Of a stretch of 64,000 nt of DNA, positions 54,801-62,645 are shown in pieces. Origin of the DNA: DATARH01 sp036489765 (GTDB lineage: Bacteria; Pseudomonadota; Alphaproteobacteria; ATCC43930; CGMCC-115725). A program made the position numbers and the translations under genes. The notes under the pieces are model-generated. The model was not told the origin of the DNA. It ran no database searches and worked only from the letters and a program-made list of their open reading frames with translations. The stretch covers positions 1 to 64,000 of the forward strand of contig DASXFE010000132.1 in the NCBI GenBank assembly GCA_036489765.1, given 5' to 3'. Within the stretch, counting starts at the first letter, position 1. The number at the start of each line of letters is the position of its first letter.

Positions 54801-56561
54801 GGTGGCGACGGTCTGTCCGCTCGGCAGGTGAATGATGCCCGGCACGGTGAGGCCGAGCCGCACCGAGCTGCGCAGTTGCCGCGTCTCGCGGCCGGCCGCG
54901 ATGGCGGCGCCAACGGTCAGCAGGTTGAAGATCGCCCACGCGACGTTGAGCACCAGAACCTCGGTGTCGGCGAGGTCGTTCAGGAGCCACCGGGTGATCC
55001 CGATCGCCAGCGCGGCGATCAGCAGGACGGCGATGATCAGATGCGGCCGCACGATCTTGTAGTCGAAGTAGTCGCGCGGCAGCAGGCCGCCTTTTTCCGT
55101 CACGTTGAACCTACCGCGCTTGGGGTTGACCAGCGTCGCCAGGGTCGGCTTGAGAATGTAGAGAGCGAGCACGCTCTCGTAGATTTCGCCCCAGAACGAA
55201 TGCCGATAACGCGATTGTAACCGCGAGTTGGTCACCGTCGAGTGGATGAGATGCGGGGCGGCGTAAACGACGACCATGAGCCCGCTCGCAGCAATGATGT
55301 TGAGTTGAAAAATCAGGTAGCACAGCGGTGCTGTCAAAAACACGAAGCGCGGCAGCCCGAAGAAAAAGTGCAGCATCGCATTGAGATAGCAGATGCGCTG
55401 GCCGACATTCAGCCCACGTCCCAAGAGCGGATTATCGACTCGGAAGATCTGCGTCATCCCACGCGCCCAGCGCATGCGCTGGCCGACATGGATCGCCAGC
55501 CGCTCGGTCGCGAGGCCCGCCGCCAACGGCAGGCGCAGATAGGCCGAATTCCACCCGGCGCGATGCAGGCGCAGCGCCGTATGCGCGTCCTCGGTCACGG
55601 TCTGGATCGCGAATCCGCCGATTTCTTCGACCGCCTCGCGCCGCATCACCGCGCACGAGCCGCAGAAGAACGCCGCGTTCCACAGATCGTTGCCGTCCTG
55701 GACGAGCCCGTAGAACAGCTGCCCTTCGTTGGGCACGGTCGCGGCGCCGCGCAGGTTCCGCTCGAACGGATCGGGCGAGTAGAAATGGTGAGGCGTCTGC
55801 ACCAGCGCGAGCCTCGGGTCCCGCAGGAACCAGCCGACGGTGAGCTGCAGAAAGGCGCGGGTCGGCACGTGGTCGCTGTCGAATAGCGCGAGTAACTCGC
55901 CGTTCGTCTGCGTCAGCGCGTGGTTGAGGTTGCCGGCCTTGGCGTGGAGGTTGTCGTCACGGGTGATGTAGCCGACGCCGACCGCCTCGGCAAATTGGCG
56001 GAATTCGTCGCGCCGCCCATCGTCGAGGATGTAAATCTGGAGCTTGTCGATCGGATAGTCGATCGACAGCGCGCCGTAGACCGTGCTCTGCACGACCGCC
56101 AGCGGCTCGTTATAGGTCGGGATCAACAGGTCGATGGTCGGCCACTCGGCGACGTCCTCCGGCAGTCCTACCGGCGGCCGTCGCAGCGGCCATGCGGTCT
56201 GGATGTAGCCGAGAACCAGCACCAGCCAGGCGTAAAGCTCGGCAAGAATGAGGCCGATCCCGAGCACCGCCTCCAGCACCGAGGCGAATTGCATCGTGTC
56301 GGTCAGCCGCCACCAGATGTAGCGGGTCGACAGCACGATCGACAGCGTGATCAGCATCAGCGTCACGCCGCGCGACGGATGCCCCTTGATGATCAGCATC
56401 GCGATGATGGTCAGGGCCGCGAACAGCGCCTGAGAGACGAGATCGAGCGGCGTGACGATCACGATGCCGAGCAGGAAGACGCCGGCGACGATCAGCGCTC
56501 CAAGCACCAGGTTCTGACCGGCGAATCCACCGCCGACCAGTCGCCTGAGAAAACCCAGCAT
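51900..56561 (-). CDS. bcsAB: Fused cellulose synthase BcsA-BcsB
   Basis: A 1553-residue fusion as in Komagataeibacter. BcsA (about 1-730) has several membrane helices and the GT2 catalytic set: ILDDGRR near 182, FDSDHVP near 228, TEDAHTALRL near 320, and QRMRW near 360. A PilZ domain (about 560-660) has the c-di-GMP motifs RSSVR and NLSTTGG, so synthesis should be switched on by c-di-GMP. A Pro/Ala-rich linker (about 745-850) leads to periplasmic BcsB, which ends in one membrane helix (about 1512-1535). It polymerises UDP-glucose into beta-1,4-glucan and exports it. Confidence 0.96.
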   Translation of the reverse strand: MLGFLRRLVGGGFAGQNLVLGALIVAGVFLLGIVIVTPLDLVSQALFAALTIIAMLIIKGHPSRGVTLMLITLSIVLSTRYIWWRLTDTMQFASVLEAVLGIGLILAELYAWLVLVLGYIQTAWPLRRPPVGLPEDVAEWPTIDLLIPTYNEPLAVVQSTVYGALSIDYPIDKLQIYILDDGRRDEFRQFAEAVGVGYITRDDNLHAKAGNLNHALTQTNGELLALFDSDHVPTRAFLQLTVGWFLRDPRLALVQTPHHFYSPDPFERNLRGAATVPNEGQLFYGLVQDGNDLWNAAFFCGSCAVMRREAVEEIGGFAIQTVTEDAHTALRLHRAGWNSAYLRLPLAAGLATERLAIHVGQRMRWARGMTQIFRVDNPLLGRGLNVGQRICYLNAMLHFFFGLPRFVFLTAPLCYLIFQLNIIAASGLMVVVYAAPHLIHSTVTNSRLQSRYRHSFWGEIYESVLALYILKPTLATLVNPKRGRFNVTEKGGLLPRDYFDYKIVRPHLIIAVLLIAALAIGITRWLLNDLADTEVLVLNVAWAIFNLLTVGAAIAAGRETRQLRSSVRLGLTVPGIIHLPSGQTVATQSRNLSTTGGMFAAPRPQGVGTGEIVQIELPIGGERATMLPARVIAWDTDSLRVAFDELTLRQQRDLVRIVLCRADAWLDWEEHPIDRPLRSAREILISIGGLFVPARRRPGVVGGAPMAAVPDPDDRPTRTRERVNSFLLMGAGLGLGLMALGGTAMAQSSAPQPRPPAGIGGASTMAAPQPAAPTMGVPQMSAGPLTGAAAPAPQGSQVPIPQPTNGGVNTAPAAQSITPPNQPGLPGPAGAGALASGAAANGPHGSTRQEVLSLRDLGANAPIRLIGVQGEGSLPFSVRRDEVVTGGKIDLSYAYSPALIPELSHLSVLLNGEVLGSLPLPKETNSGATASLNINPVLFQEDNRVLFRFIGHYTLGCEDPLHSSLWLVLSNTSKLTMQLEKLPLANDLSLLPTPFYDPKDMQALTLPFVFAGHPSNATLQAAGTVASWFGALASYKGASFPTYLDSVPNTNAVVFATQSEKPAGVDVPAINGPSVAVVTNPNNPEAKLLLVMGRTPEEMKAAAETLSLGSAALSGQTAQVGVPQVPERKLYDAPRWVPIDRPVRFGEIVQPTDLQGNGLVPGLLTLNFRTAPDIFVWGNAGVPLDIRYRYPAGTWLNFPESRLDVSINNSYLRSLPLTQEGVARQVKDMISPDFVMNEQTVRVPPYYVFGQNQVQFYYDLRPVKKGECQDVLPTNVQESIDPDSTIDLSHTERFTQLPNLAFFVNSGYPFTRMADLSNTAVVMPDQVEAPDIQTYLTLMGMMGDSTGFPVLRSTVVSPNQVNSVGDKDLLVLGSIGHQPLIAQWAQNSRLRVDGGRLRVGVSSPIDRVYTALDPNAEEERHRVDQLLVSQGDNLSAMIGMESPLHSNRSVVMITGSSPDKEMTVVNTFRNRDLSPLVQGDLMVATGGKVTSFRVGSEYTVGSLPIITKVRWWLGNSPLLLILFTLIGVLIIALVAYALLSRLAARRLGTRAAR

Positions 56562-56714
56562 CCCCTGTCCCCCTCCCCCAACGCCTAGGTCGCCAGCACC
56601 AGGGCGCAGCGTCCCCGGCCGGCGACGGGCGCGCTATCCTGCGCGGCCGCGCTGCCGGAGACGCGATCTAGCATAGTGATCCCGAAGTACATGTCCCCAG
56701 GCATGATCCCGGTC

Positions 56715-57416
56715 TCAGCGCGGCCGCCGGAAAACAGGCCCCAGGCCGGGCCCGGATGACGATTGCCTGCTGCGCCCGTCGCGCGGCGCGCGGGGCTGAT
56801 GCGCCACGCGCGAGAAGATCGCATCGAGCGAACGCGTCTGCCCTTCATGCTCTTGCTGCTCGTCCGGCGGAGTCTCGTGCGCCTCTTCGAATCCCTGGTA
56901 TTCCTGGGCGGCAGGCGGTTGAGCCTGCGGCGGGGCGGAAGGCGGCTGAGGCACCCGTTGCGGTGCGGCCGGCGGCGGCTCCCGCCGCACGACGGTCGGC
57001 GCCGGGCGTTCGACATAAGCTGGCGGCGGCGCGGAACGCTCGACGTAGGTGGGCGGAGGCGCGGGCTCGTGCCGGATAGGGGCTGGCGCCGTCTCCGCCC
57101 ACGGCGCCTCGCGGGCGGCTTCTTCCCGCGGCGGCTGCTCCACCACGTGGTGCGGATGCAGGTCGTGATGCCCGAAGACCGCCTCCGGCCGGTCGAAGTG
57201 CCGCGCCCGCTCGGCGGGGAGCAGTTCTTCGTCGTAAGAGCCCCCCGGGGGTTCCAGATGTCTGTCGGACGGGTTCGGCTCCGGCACCGCGTCGCGGAGC
57301 GCCGGCCAAGTCGCCACCGCGTCGGCTACCTCACGTTGAGCGGCGAACTCGCGGTAGTGCAGGTCCGGAGTCTTGATCCAGGAGAACAGCCGTTCGACGT
57401 CGTCGTCACGGTCCAT
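56715..57416 (-). CDS. Proline-rich cellulose accessory protein with BcsR-like N-terminus
   Basis: A 233-residue protein in three parts. Residues 1-48 resemble BcsR: TPDLHYREFAAQRE and the following TWPALRD line up with the BcsR pattern PDIxY, QRE, WPLL. Residues 60-190 are low-complexity, rich in Pro, Ala and Glu. A short conserved-looking motif RSLDAIFSRVA lies near residue 205, like the C-terminal motif of BcsP/BcsO proteins. By position (directly upstream of bcsAB) it takes the place of the CcpAx protein of Komagataeibacter. It is the first gene of the locus; a 153-bp gap precedes bcsAB. The assignment to a named Bcs family is tentative. Confidence 0.7.
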   Translation of the reverse strand: MDRDDDVERLFSWIKTPDLHYREFAAQREVADAVATWPALRDAVPEPNPSDRHLEPPGGSYDEELLPAERARHFDRPEAVFGHHDLHPHHVVEQPPREEAAREAPWAETAPAPIRHEPAPPPTYVERSAPPPAYVERPAPTVVRREPPPAAPQRVPQPPSAPPQAQPPAAQEYQGFEEAHETPPDEQQEHEGQTRSLDAIFSRVAHQPRAPRDGRSRQSSSGPGLGPVFRRPR

Positions 57417-57705
57417 TTATCTCAACCACTGCGATGGGTTATGAGCACAGGTCAAAATGTTCCCACGTCGCGCTTGGTATCCGGATAGGTCGTCATTTGC
57501 CGATGTTCCGCCGCTTTCCCACCAGATGGCCCGGCAAGACCGCTCAACTTCATGGTTCGGGCGGCACACCGTGTACTCGACCCACTACAAGGAAGGCTAT
57601 ACCAAGCCAGGCTCGGGCTCCGCAATAGCAGTCAGCCCACCCGCGGGGTCAAAATTCGGGCTCGCACCAGATCGCTGACCATCACCCGATAGTATTAACG
57701 GTCCC
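57417..57705. other. Intergenic region upstream of the cellulose locus
   Basis: This 289-bp gap should contain the promoter of the cellulose operon and the end of the transketolase-like gene. I see no clear -35/-10 pair, no strong terminator with a T-run and no recognisable c-di-GMP riboswitch. Confidence 0.4.
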
Positions 57706-60081
57706 TTACCGGTTGAGCATGCCGAGGCAGGCCCGAGCGGCCGCATCGACGATGGCCTCCTGGTCGAGCCCATAGGCGCGATAAAGGTCGGGGATGTCGC
57801 CCGATTGCCCGAAATGGTCGACTCCAAGCGCGGTGACGGCGTTTCCCGCCACGCTACCGATCCACGACAGGGTCGCCGGGTGGCTGTCGACGACGGTGAC
57901 GAGCGCGGCACCACGCCGCAGCCGTCCCAGGAGCCGGCCGACGGCGCTCGGCGTCCGGCCGGAGGCGGCCTCCTGCCAGTCGCGATGGAGCCGCTCGGGC
58001 GAGGTGACGGCGAGGAGCCCCGCACCCGGCATGTCCTCGCGAATGGCTTCCCACGCGGCCAGCGCCTCGGGCGCGACGGCACCCGTATAGGCGATCGCCA
58101 GCTCGGCCCCCGGCGCCGGCTCGCGCAGCCAATAGCCGCCGGCGACGATGTCGGCCGCGAGGTCGGGCCCGACATTCCGCTCGGGCTGCTCGACCGGGCG
58201 GGTCGACAGGCGAAAATAAACCGACTGCCCGTCCTCCTCCTGGATCTCGGCGAGGGCCCAGCGCATCAGCACGGCGAGCTCGTCGGCAAAGGCCGGCTCG
58301 AAGCCGGTAAGGCCGGGCTGCGCCAGGGTGATCAGCGGCTCCGACACCGATTGGTGCGCGCCGCCCTCGGGTGCCAGCGTGATCCCCGAGGGCGTCGCCA
58401 CGACGATGAACCGCGCGTCCTGGTACAGGGCATAGTTGAGCCCGTCGAGCCCCCGCTTGATGAACGGGTCGTAGAGCGTGCCGATGGGCAAGAGCCGCGC
58501 CCCGAACAGCGGCCCGGCAAGGCCGAGCGCGGCCAGTTGCAGGAACAAATTCTGCTCGGCGATACCGAGCTCGATATGCTGCCCCTGCGGCGACATCGCC
58601 CAGCGCTGCGCCGAGACGACCTTTTCCTCGCGGAACGTGTCGGCCCGCTCGGCGCGGTCGAAGATGCCGCGGCGATTGACCCAGGCGCCGAGATTGGTCG
58701 ACACCGTGACATCGGGCGAGGTCGTGACGATGCGGTCCGCCAGCGCCCCGCCGCTCGCCGCCACCGAGCCGAGGATCCGGCCAAACGCCTCCTGCGTCGA
58801 CAGCGTCTTGCCTCGCGGCGCGTCGATCACGGGCGGCACCGGGATGCGCGGAGTCGTGCGGTGCCGCGCCTCCCTCTGCGCCCTCGGCACGTTTTCGAGG
58901 AACTCGGTCAGCACGTCCTCGCCGACATCCAGCCCGGTGAACTTGTCCCACTCCGCGCCCTCGGGAATCGCCATCGCCTGGCGAAACTCCTCCATCTGCT
59001 CCAGGTTCATCAGTCCTGAATGGTTGTCCTTGTGACCGGCAAAGGGCAGGCCGTAGCCCTTGATCGTGTAGGCGATAAAGCAGGTCGGCTGGTCGTCGGT
59101 GATGGCGTGGAACGCGTCGAGCACCGCCTCCATGTCGTGCCCGGCGAGATTGGTCATCAGCCGCGCGAGCTGCTCGTCATCGTGCTCGTCGAGAATCGCG
59201 CGGATGCCGGGATAGCGGTTAAGGTCGCGCCGCAAATGCTCCCGCCATCCCGCGCCGCCGATATAGACAAGCGCCGAATAGAGTGAATTCGGGCACTGGT
59301 CGATCCATTCCCGGAGGTGCTCGCCATCGGGCCTGGCAAACGCGGCCTCGAGCAGCCGCCCGTATTTCAGCGTGACGACGCGCCAGCCGACGAGGCGGAA
59401 CAACTCGTCGATGCGGCCGAAGAGGCGGTCGGAGACGACCGCGTCGAGGCTTTGCCGGTTGTAGTCGATGATCCACCACAGGTTCCGGACATCGTGCTTC
59501 CACCCCTCGAGCAGCGCCTCGAAGATGTTGCCCTCGTCGAGCTCGGCGTCGCCGGCGAGTGCGATCATCCGGCCCGGCGGCTCGTCGGTCGGCGTCAGCT
59601 TCTTCAGCCGCACGTAGTCCTGCACCAGCGAGGCAAACAGCGTCATGCCGACGCCGAGACCCACCGATCCGGTCGAGAAATCGACCCGGTCGCCGTCCTT
59701 GGTCCGCGACGGATAGGACTGCGCTCCGCCAAAGGCGCGGAACCGCTCGAGCTTTTCGCGGCTCTGATGCCCCAACAGATATTGCAGCCCATGAAACATC
59801 GGCGAGGCGTGCGGCTTGACCGCGAGCCGATCCTGCGGCCGCATCACGTCGAGGTAGAGCGCGGTAATCAGGGTCGCGACCGACGCGCTCGACGCCTGGT
59901 GCCCGCCGACCTTGAGCCCGTCGCGGTTCGGCCGGACGTGATTTGCGTTGTGGATCATCCACGTGGACAGCCACAGCGCCTTCTTTTCGAGCGTCCGCAG
60001 AATGTGCAGCCTGTCCGCCGGCCCCAGCGCGCCTTCCGACATGGGCTCGGCGCCGCGCCCACCCGGCAACACCCTCAGCAT
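57706..60081 (-). CDS. AceE/transketolase-like thiamine diphosphate enzyme
   Basis: A 791-residue thiamine-diphosphate enzyme resembling the homodimeric pyruvate dehydrogenase E1 (AceE) and transketolase. Motifs include NRDGLKVGGHQAS, HASPMFHGLQY, and the cofactor motif GDAELDEGN with a later NRQSLD segment (NYNRQ-type metal site). The second half has the pyrimidine-domain LGIAEQNLFLQLA. It is shorter than AceE (about 890) and lacks adjacent E2/E3 genes, so its substrate is uncertain. ATG at 60081 has an AGGAG site seven bases upstream; ATG 60042 is an alternative. Confidence 0.8.
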   Translation of the reverse strand: MLRVLPGGRGAEPMSEGALGPADRLHILRTLEKKALWLSTWMIHNANHVRPNRDGLKVGGHQASSASVATLITALYLDVMRPQDRLAVKPHASPMFHGLQYLLGHQSREKLERFRAFGGAQSYPSRTKDGDRVDFSTGSVGLGVGMTLFASLVQDYVRLKKLTPTDEPPGRMIALAGDAELDEGNIFEALLEGWKHDVRNLWWIIDYNRQSLDAVVSDRLFGRIDELFRLVGWRVVTLKYGRLLEAAFARPDGEHLREWIDQCPNSLYSALVYIGGAGWREHLRRDLNRYPGIRAILDEHDDEQLARLMTNLAGHDMEAVLDAFHAITDDQPTCFIAYTIKGYGLPFAGHKDNHSGLMNLEQMEEFRQAMAIPEGAEWDKFTGLDVGEDVLTEFLENVPRAQREARHRTTPRIPVPPVIDAPRGKTLSTQEAFGRILGSVAASGGALADRIVTTSPDVTVSTNLGAWVNRRGIFDRAERADTFREEKVVSAQRWAMSPQGQHIELGIAEQNLFLQLAALGLAGPLFGARLLPIGTLYDPFIKRGLDGLNYALYQDARFIVVATPSGITLAPEGGAHQSVSEPLITLAQPGLTGFEPAFADELAVLMRWALAEIQEEDGQSVYFRLSTRPVEQPERNVGPDLAADIVAGGYWLREPAPGAELAIAYTGAVAPEALAAWEAIREDMPGAGLLAVTSPERLHRDWQEAASGRTPSAVGRLLGRLRRGAALVTVVDSHPATLSWIGSVAGNAVTALGVDHFGQSGDIPDLYRAYGLDQEAIVDAAARACLGMLNR

Positions 60082-60093
60082 CCTCAAGCTCCT

Positions 60094-60120
60094 TTGACAC
60101 GCCGCTCGCTATGCTTAAAT
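60094..60120 (+). promoter_or_regulatory. Promoter candidate for erpA
   Basis: A consensus TTGACA at 60094-60099 followed after 15 bp by TTAAAT (60115-60120), in the 80-bp divergent gap before erpA. The start codon lies 41 bp beyond the -10. Confidence 0.55.
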
Positions 60121-60161
60121 ACACCTGGGCGCGGTCGCGAGCGAGATGGAGTGCTGAGCAC

Positions 60162-60521
60162 ATGGCTGATGCAACGGAAGCGGTGGGCGAACGCAGCGTG
60201 CTCGTCAGCGAAAGCGCGGCGAAACGGATTTCCGCCCTCAAGATCCAGGAGGATGCCGCCGATGCTTATTTGCGCATCGCGGTCTCGGGCGGCGGCTGCT
60301 CGGGGTTCCAGTACGGCATCAGCTTCGACGACCAGAAAAACCCCGACGATTTCGTGTTCGAGCGCGGCGGCATCGCGGTCATCGTCGACGACACCTCGCT
60401 CGATCTTCTCAACGGCGCCGAGGTCGATTTCGTCGAAGACCTGATGGGCGCCTCGTTCCAGATCAAAAATCCCAACGCCGCCTCGTCCTGCGGCTGCGGC
60501 AACTCGTTCTCGATCGCCTAA
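60162..60521 (+). CDS. erpA: Iron-sulfur cluster insertion protein (ErpA/IscA family)
   Basis: A 119-residue A-type carrier that passes iron-sulfur clusters to apo-enzymes. The three conserved cysteines are present: one in GGGCSGFQY and two in SSCGCGNSF. It starts at the ATG at 60162 (MADATEAV); a longer frame extends antisense to the transketolase-like gene. It is divergently transcribed from that gene. ErpA versus IscA cannot be separated with certainty; no isc or suf genes are nearby, which favours a stand-alone ErpA. Confidence 0.88.
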   Translation: MADATEAVGERSVLVSESAAKRISALKIQEDAADAYLRIAVSGGGCSGFQYGISFDDQKNPDDFVFERGGIAVIVDDTSLDLLNGAEVDFVEDLMGASFQIKNPNAASSCGCGNSFSIA

Positions 60522-60527
60522 ATTTTT

Positions 60528-60558
60528 CTCCCCTCTCCGCCCATTGGGGGAGAGGGGG
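60528..60558. repeat. Short hairpin of the CCCCTCTCC repeat family
   Basis: A 9-bp stem (cccctctcc with ggagagggg) around cgcccattgg, matching the outer arms of the element at 19840-19967 without the central part. It lies 7 bp after erpA and could act as a stem-loop at its mRNA end, though the T-run is on the upstream side. Confidence 0.7.
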
Positions 60559-60634
60559 AAATATCTCGGGCGGCCCCCTGGACATCAACCGACCGCGGCG
60601 GCCAAACTCGCGCATCCCATACGGAGCGCGCGCG

Positions 60635-61474
60635 ATGACGGTCGTCGATTCCCAGGTCCACGTCTACGAGGCGAACACGCCGAAGCGGCCTTGGCACAGC
60701 GTGCCGAACTGGCCCGACCACGTTACCGGCGACGAGATGGTCGCGGCGATGGACAAGGTCGGCGTCGATGGCGCGATCTTCATCTCCGCCTTCTCGATGT
60801 ACCAGTACGACGCGAGCTATGCGGTCGAGGTGCAAAAAGCGCATCCCGGCCGCTTCGCCCTCGTGAAGCCGGTCAACCCCGACGACCCGGCCGTCGCCGA
60901 TGTCGTCGCCGAGTGGAAGAAGGTCCCGGGCACGGTCGGCATCCGCATCATGCTGACGCCCGAGGCGAAACGCGCGCCCGACGATCCCGGCCTCGACCGG
61001 ATCTGCCAAGCGGCCGTCAAATACGATTTCCCGGTCAACGTCCTCTTCTGGGGCAATGTCGACAACGGCATGAAGCTGATCGACCGCCATCCCGACACGC
61101 GCTTTATCGTCGACCATCTCGGCATTTTGCAGCCGCGCGTCCCCCCGGCGCCGGAGCATCCCTGGGCCGACCTGCCGAAGATCGTCGAGCTCGCCAAGCG
61201 CAAGAACGCCGTGATCAAGGTCAGCGGCGCCTGCACATTGTCGAAGCAACCCTACCCGTTCAACGACATCTGGGACCCGCTCCAGCGCGTATTCGACGCC
61301 TGGGGCCTCGACCGCTGCCTCTGGGGGACGGACTGGACCCGGGCCTACGCCGTCGTCGATTACCCGCAGGCCGTCGAGCCGTTCCTCAAGACCGACCGGC
61401 TCAGCGACAGCGACCGCGAGATCCTGATGTGCGCCTCGACGGCGAAGGCTTACGGCTGGTCGCCGAAGAAATAG
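60635..61474 (+). CDS. Amidohydrolase family 2 protein
   Basis: A 279-residue TIM-barrel metal-dependent hydrolase of the ACMSD/uracil-DCase-type amidohydrolase group. It starts VVDSQVHVYE, where the first metal His of HxH is replaced by Gln, a common variant in this branch. Further markers are FIVDHLGI, VIKVSGACTL and the C-terminal CLWGTDWTR. Substrate is unknown; lactone hydrolases and aromatic-ring decarboxylases belong to this group. It lies 11 bp upstream of xth in the same direction. Confidence 0.82.
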   Translation: MTVVDSQVHVYEANTPKRPWHSVPNWPDHVTGDEMVAAMDKVGVDGAIFISAFSMYQYDASYAVEVQKAHPGRFALVKPVNPDDPAVADVVAEWKKVPGTVGIRIMLTPEAKRAPDDPGLDRICQAAVKYDFPVNVLFWGNVDNGMKLIDRHPDTRFIVDHLGILQPRVPPAPEHPWADLPKIVELAKRKNAVIKVSGACTLSKQPYPFNDIWDPLQRVFDAWGLDRCLWGTDWTRAYAVVDYPQAVEPFLKTDRLSDSDREILMCASTAKAYGWSPKK

Positions 61475-61485
61475 GCCCCAATCCA

Positions 61486-62268
61486 ATGAAGATCGCGACG
61501 TGGAACGTCAACTCGGTCAAGGTGCGGCTGCCGCACCTCCTCGATTTCCTCAAAAGCGCGCAGCCCGACGTCTTGTGCCTTCAGGAGATCAAGTGCCTCG
61601 AAAGCGATTTCCCGGCGCTGGAGGTGAAATCGCTCGGCTACAGCGTCGAGGCGATCGGGCAGCGCGCCTATAACGGGGTCGCGATCGTGTCGAAGGTACC
61701 GTTTTGCGACGTGACGCGGGGGCTCGACGGCGACGCGTTCGACGACCACGCCCGCTATCTCGAAGCGAGCTTTCAGTGCGACGGTCGCGAGGTGCGGGTC
61801 GTCTCGATCTACCTGCCCAACGGCAACCCGATCGCAACCGACAAGTTCACCTACAAGCTCGCCTGGATGGACCGGCTCTATGCCCGCGCGCAGGCGCTCC
61901 TCCGGCGCGAGATCCCGTTCGTGATGGCCGGCGACTACAACATCATCCCGACCAACGACGACGTCTACGACCCGGTCGCCTTTCGCGACGACGCGTTGAC
62001 CCAGCCGGAATCGCGCGCCCGGTTCCGCGCGCTTCTCAATCTCGGCCTCACCGACGCCTACCGCGTCTTCCACCGCGACCCGCACAAATACACGTACTGG
62101 GACTATCAGGCCGGCCGCTGGAGCCGCGACGAGGGGCTGCGGATCGACCATCTGCTGTTGTCGCCACACGCCGCCGACCGCATCGCCGACTGCAACATCG
62201 ACAAGAGCCCGCGGGCCAAGGAACGCGCCTCGGACCACACCCCGATCTGGTGCGAATTGGCCGTGTAG
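61486..62268 (+). CDS. xth: Exodeoxyribonuclease III (AP endonuclease)
   Basis: A 260-residue ExoIII-type endonuclease that cuts at abasic sites in base-excision repair. It has KIATWNVNSVKVRLP at the start, the metal-binding LQEIKC, the catalytic AGDYNIIP, RIDHLLLSP and the C-terminal ASDHTPIW with the catalytic histidine. The ATG at 61486 matches the family N-terminus. It ends exactly next to the convergent PilZ gene, with no bases between the two stop codons. Confidence 0.95.
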   Translation: MKIATWNVNSVKVRLPHLLDFLKSAQPDVLCLQEIKCLESDFPALEVKSLGYSVEAIGQRAYNGVAIVSKVPFCDVTRGLDGDAFDDHARYLEASFQCDGREVRVVSIYLPNGNPIATDKFTYKLAWMDRLYARAQALLRREIPFVMAGDYNIIPTNDDVYDPVAFRDDALTQPESRARFRALLNLGLTDAYRVFHRDPHKYTYWDYQAGRWSRDEGLRIDHLLLSPHAADRIADCNIDKSPRAKERASDHTPIWCELAV

Positions 62269-62607
62269 CTAGTGGAGCATTTCGCCGAACAGGTTCTCGT
62301 CCGGTTCGAAATGCTCGAGGCTGGGGTGGTCGAAGCAGATCGCGCAGCTGCCATATGCGGGGTCGATGCGCACGACGGTCGCCGCGAACGGCATCGGCTC
62401 GCTCGAGCCGGCGACCCCGAACGACCCGCGTACCCGCGAGCCGATGTCGTGGCACACACCGTCGATCAGCAATCCGCCCATCGACCAGTTGATGGCGTGG
62501 TATTTGCCCTCGCCGATCGTGACATCCAAGGCAGGCAGCAAGTACCGGCGGTCCCGGCGCAGCTCCGAGTGGTCGATCCAAGGGCGACGCATTTGCATGG
62601 CGCGCAT
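62269..62607 (-). CDS. Single-domain PilZ protein
   Basis: A 112-residue protein consisting of one PilZ domain. The c-di-GMP motifs are visible: LRRDRRYLLP (RRxxR, about residues 17-22) and NWSMGG (N/DxSxxG, about 41-46). It is probably a c-di-GMP receptor. The start is the ATG at 62607; another ATG three codons on is possible. It lies 5 kb from the cellulose locus and no diguanylate cyclase or phosphodiesterase is seen in the window, so its partner is unknown. Confidence 0.85.
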   Translation of the reverse strand: MRAMQMRRPWIDHSELRRDRRYLLPALDVTIGEGKYHAINWSMGGLLIDGVCHDIGSRVRGSFGVAGSSEPMPFAATVVRIDPAYGSCAICFDHPSLEHFEPDENLFGEMLH

Positions 62608-62645
62608 ATTTGGCGAATTGGACGAATGCACCAGAAAATTGATGC

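Noticed and set aside
57417..57705. A c-di-GMP riboswitch upstream of the cellulose operon
   Set aside because: No conserved GEMM-type pattern or pairing could be recognised by eye. Control by c-di-GMP is instead explained by the PilZ domain in BcsA.
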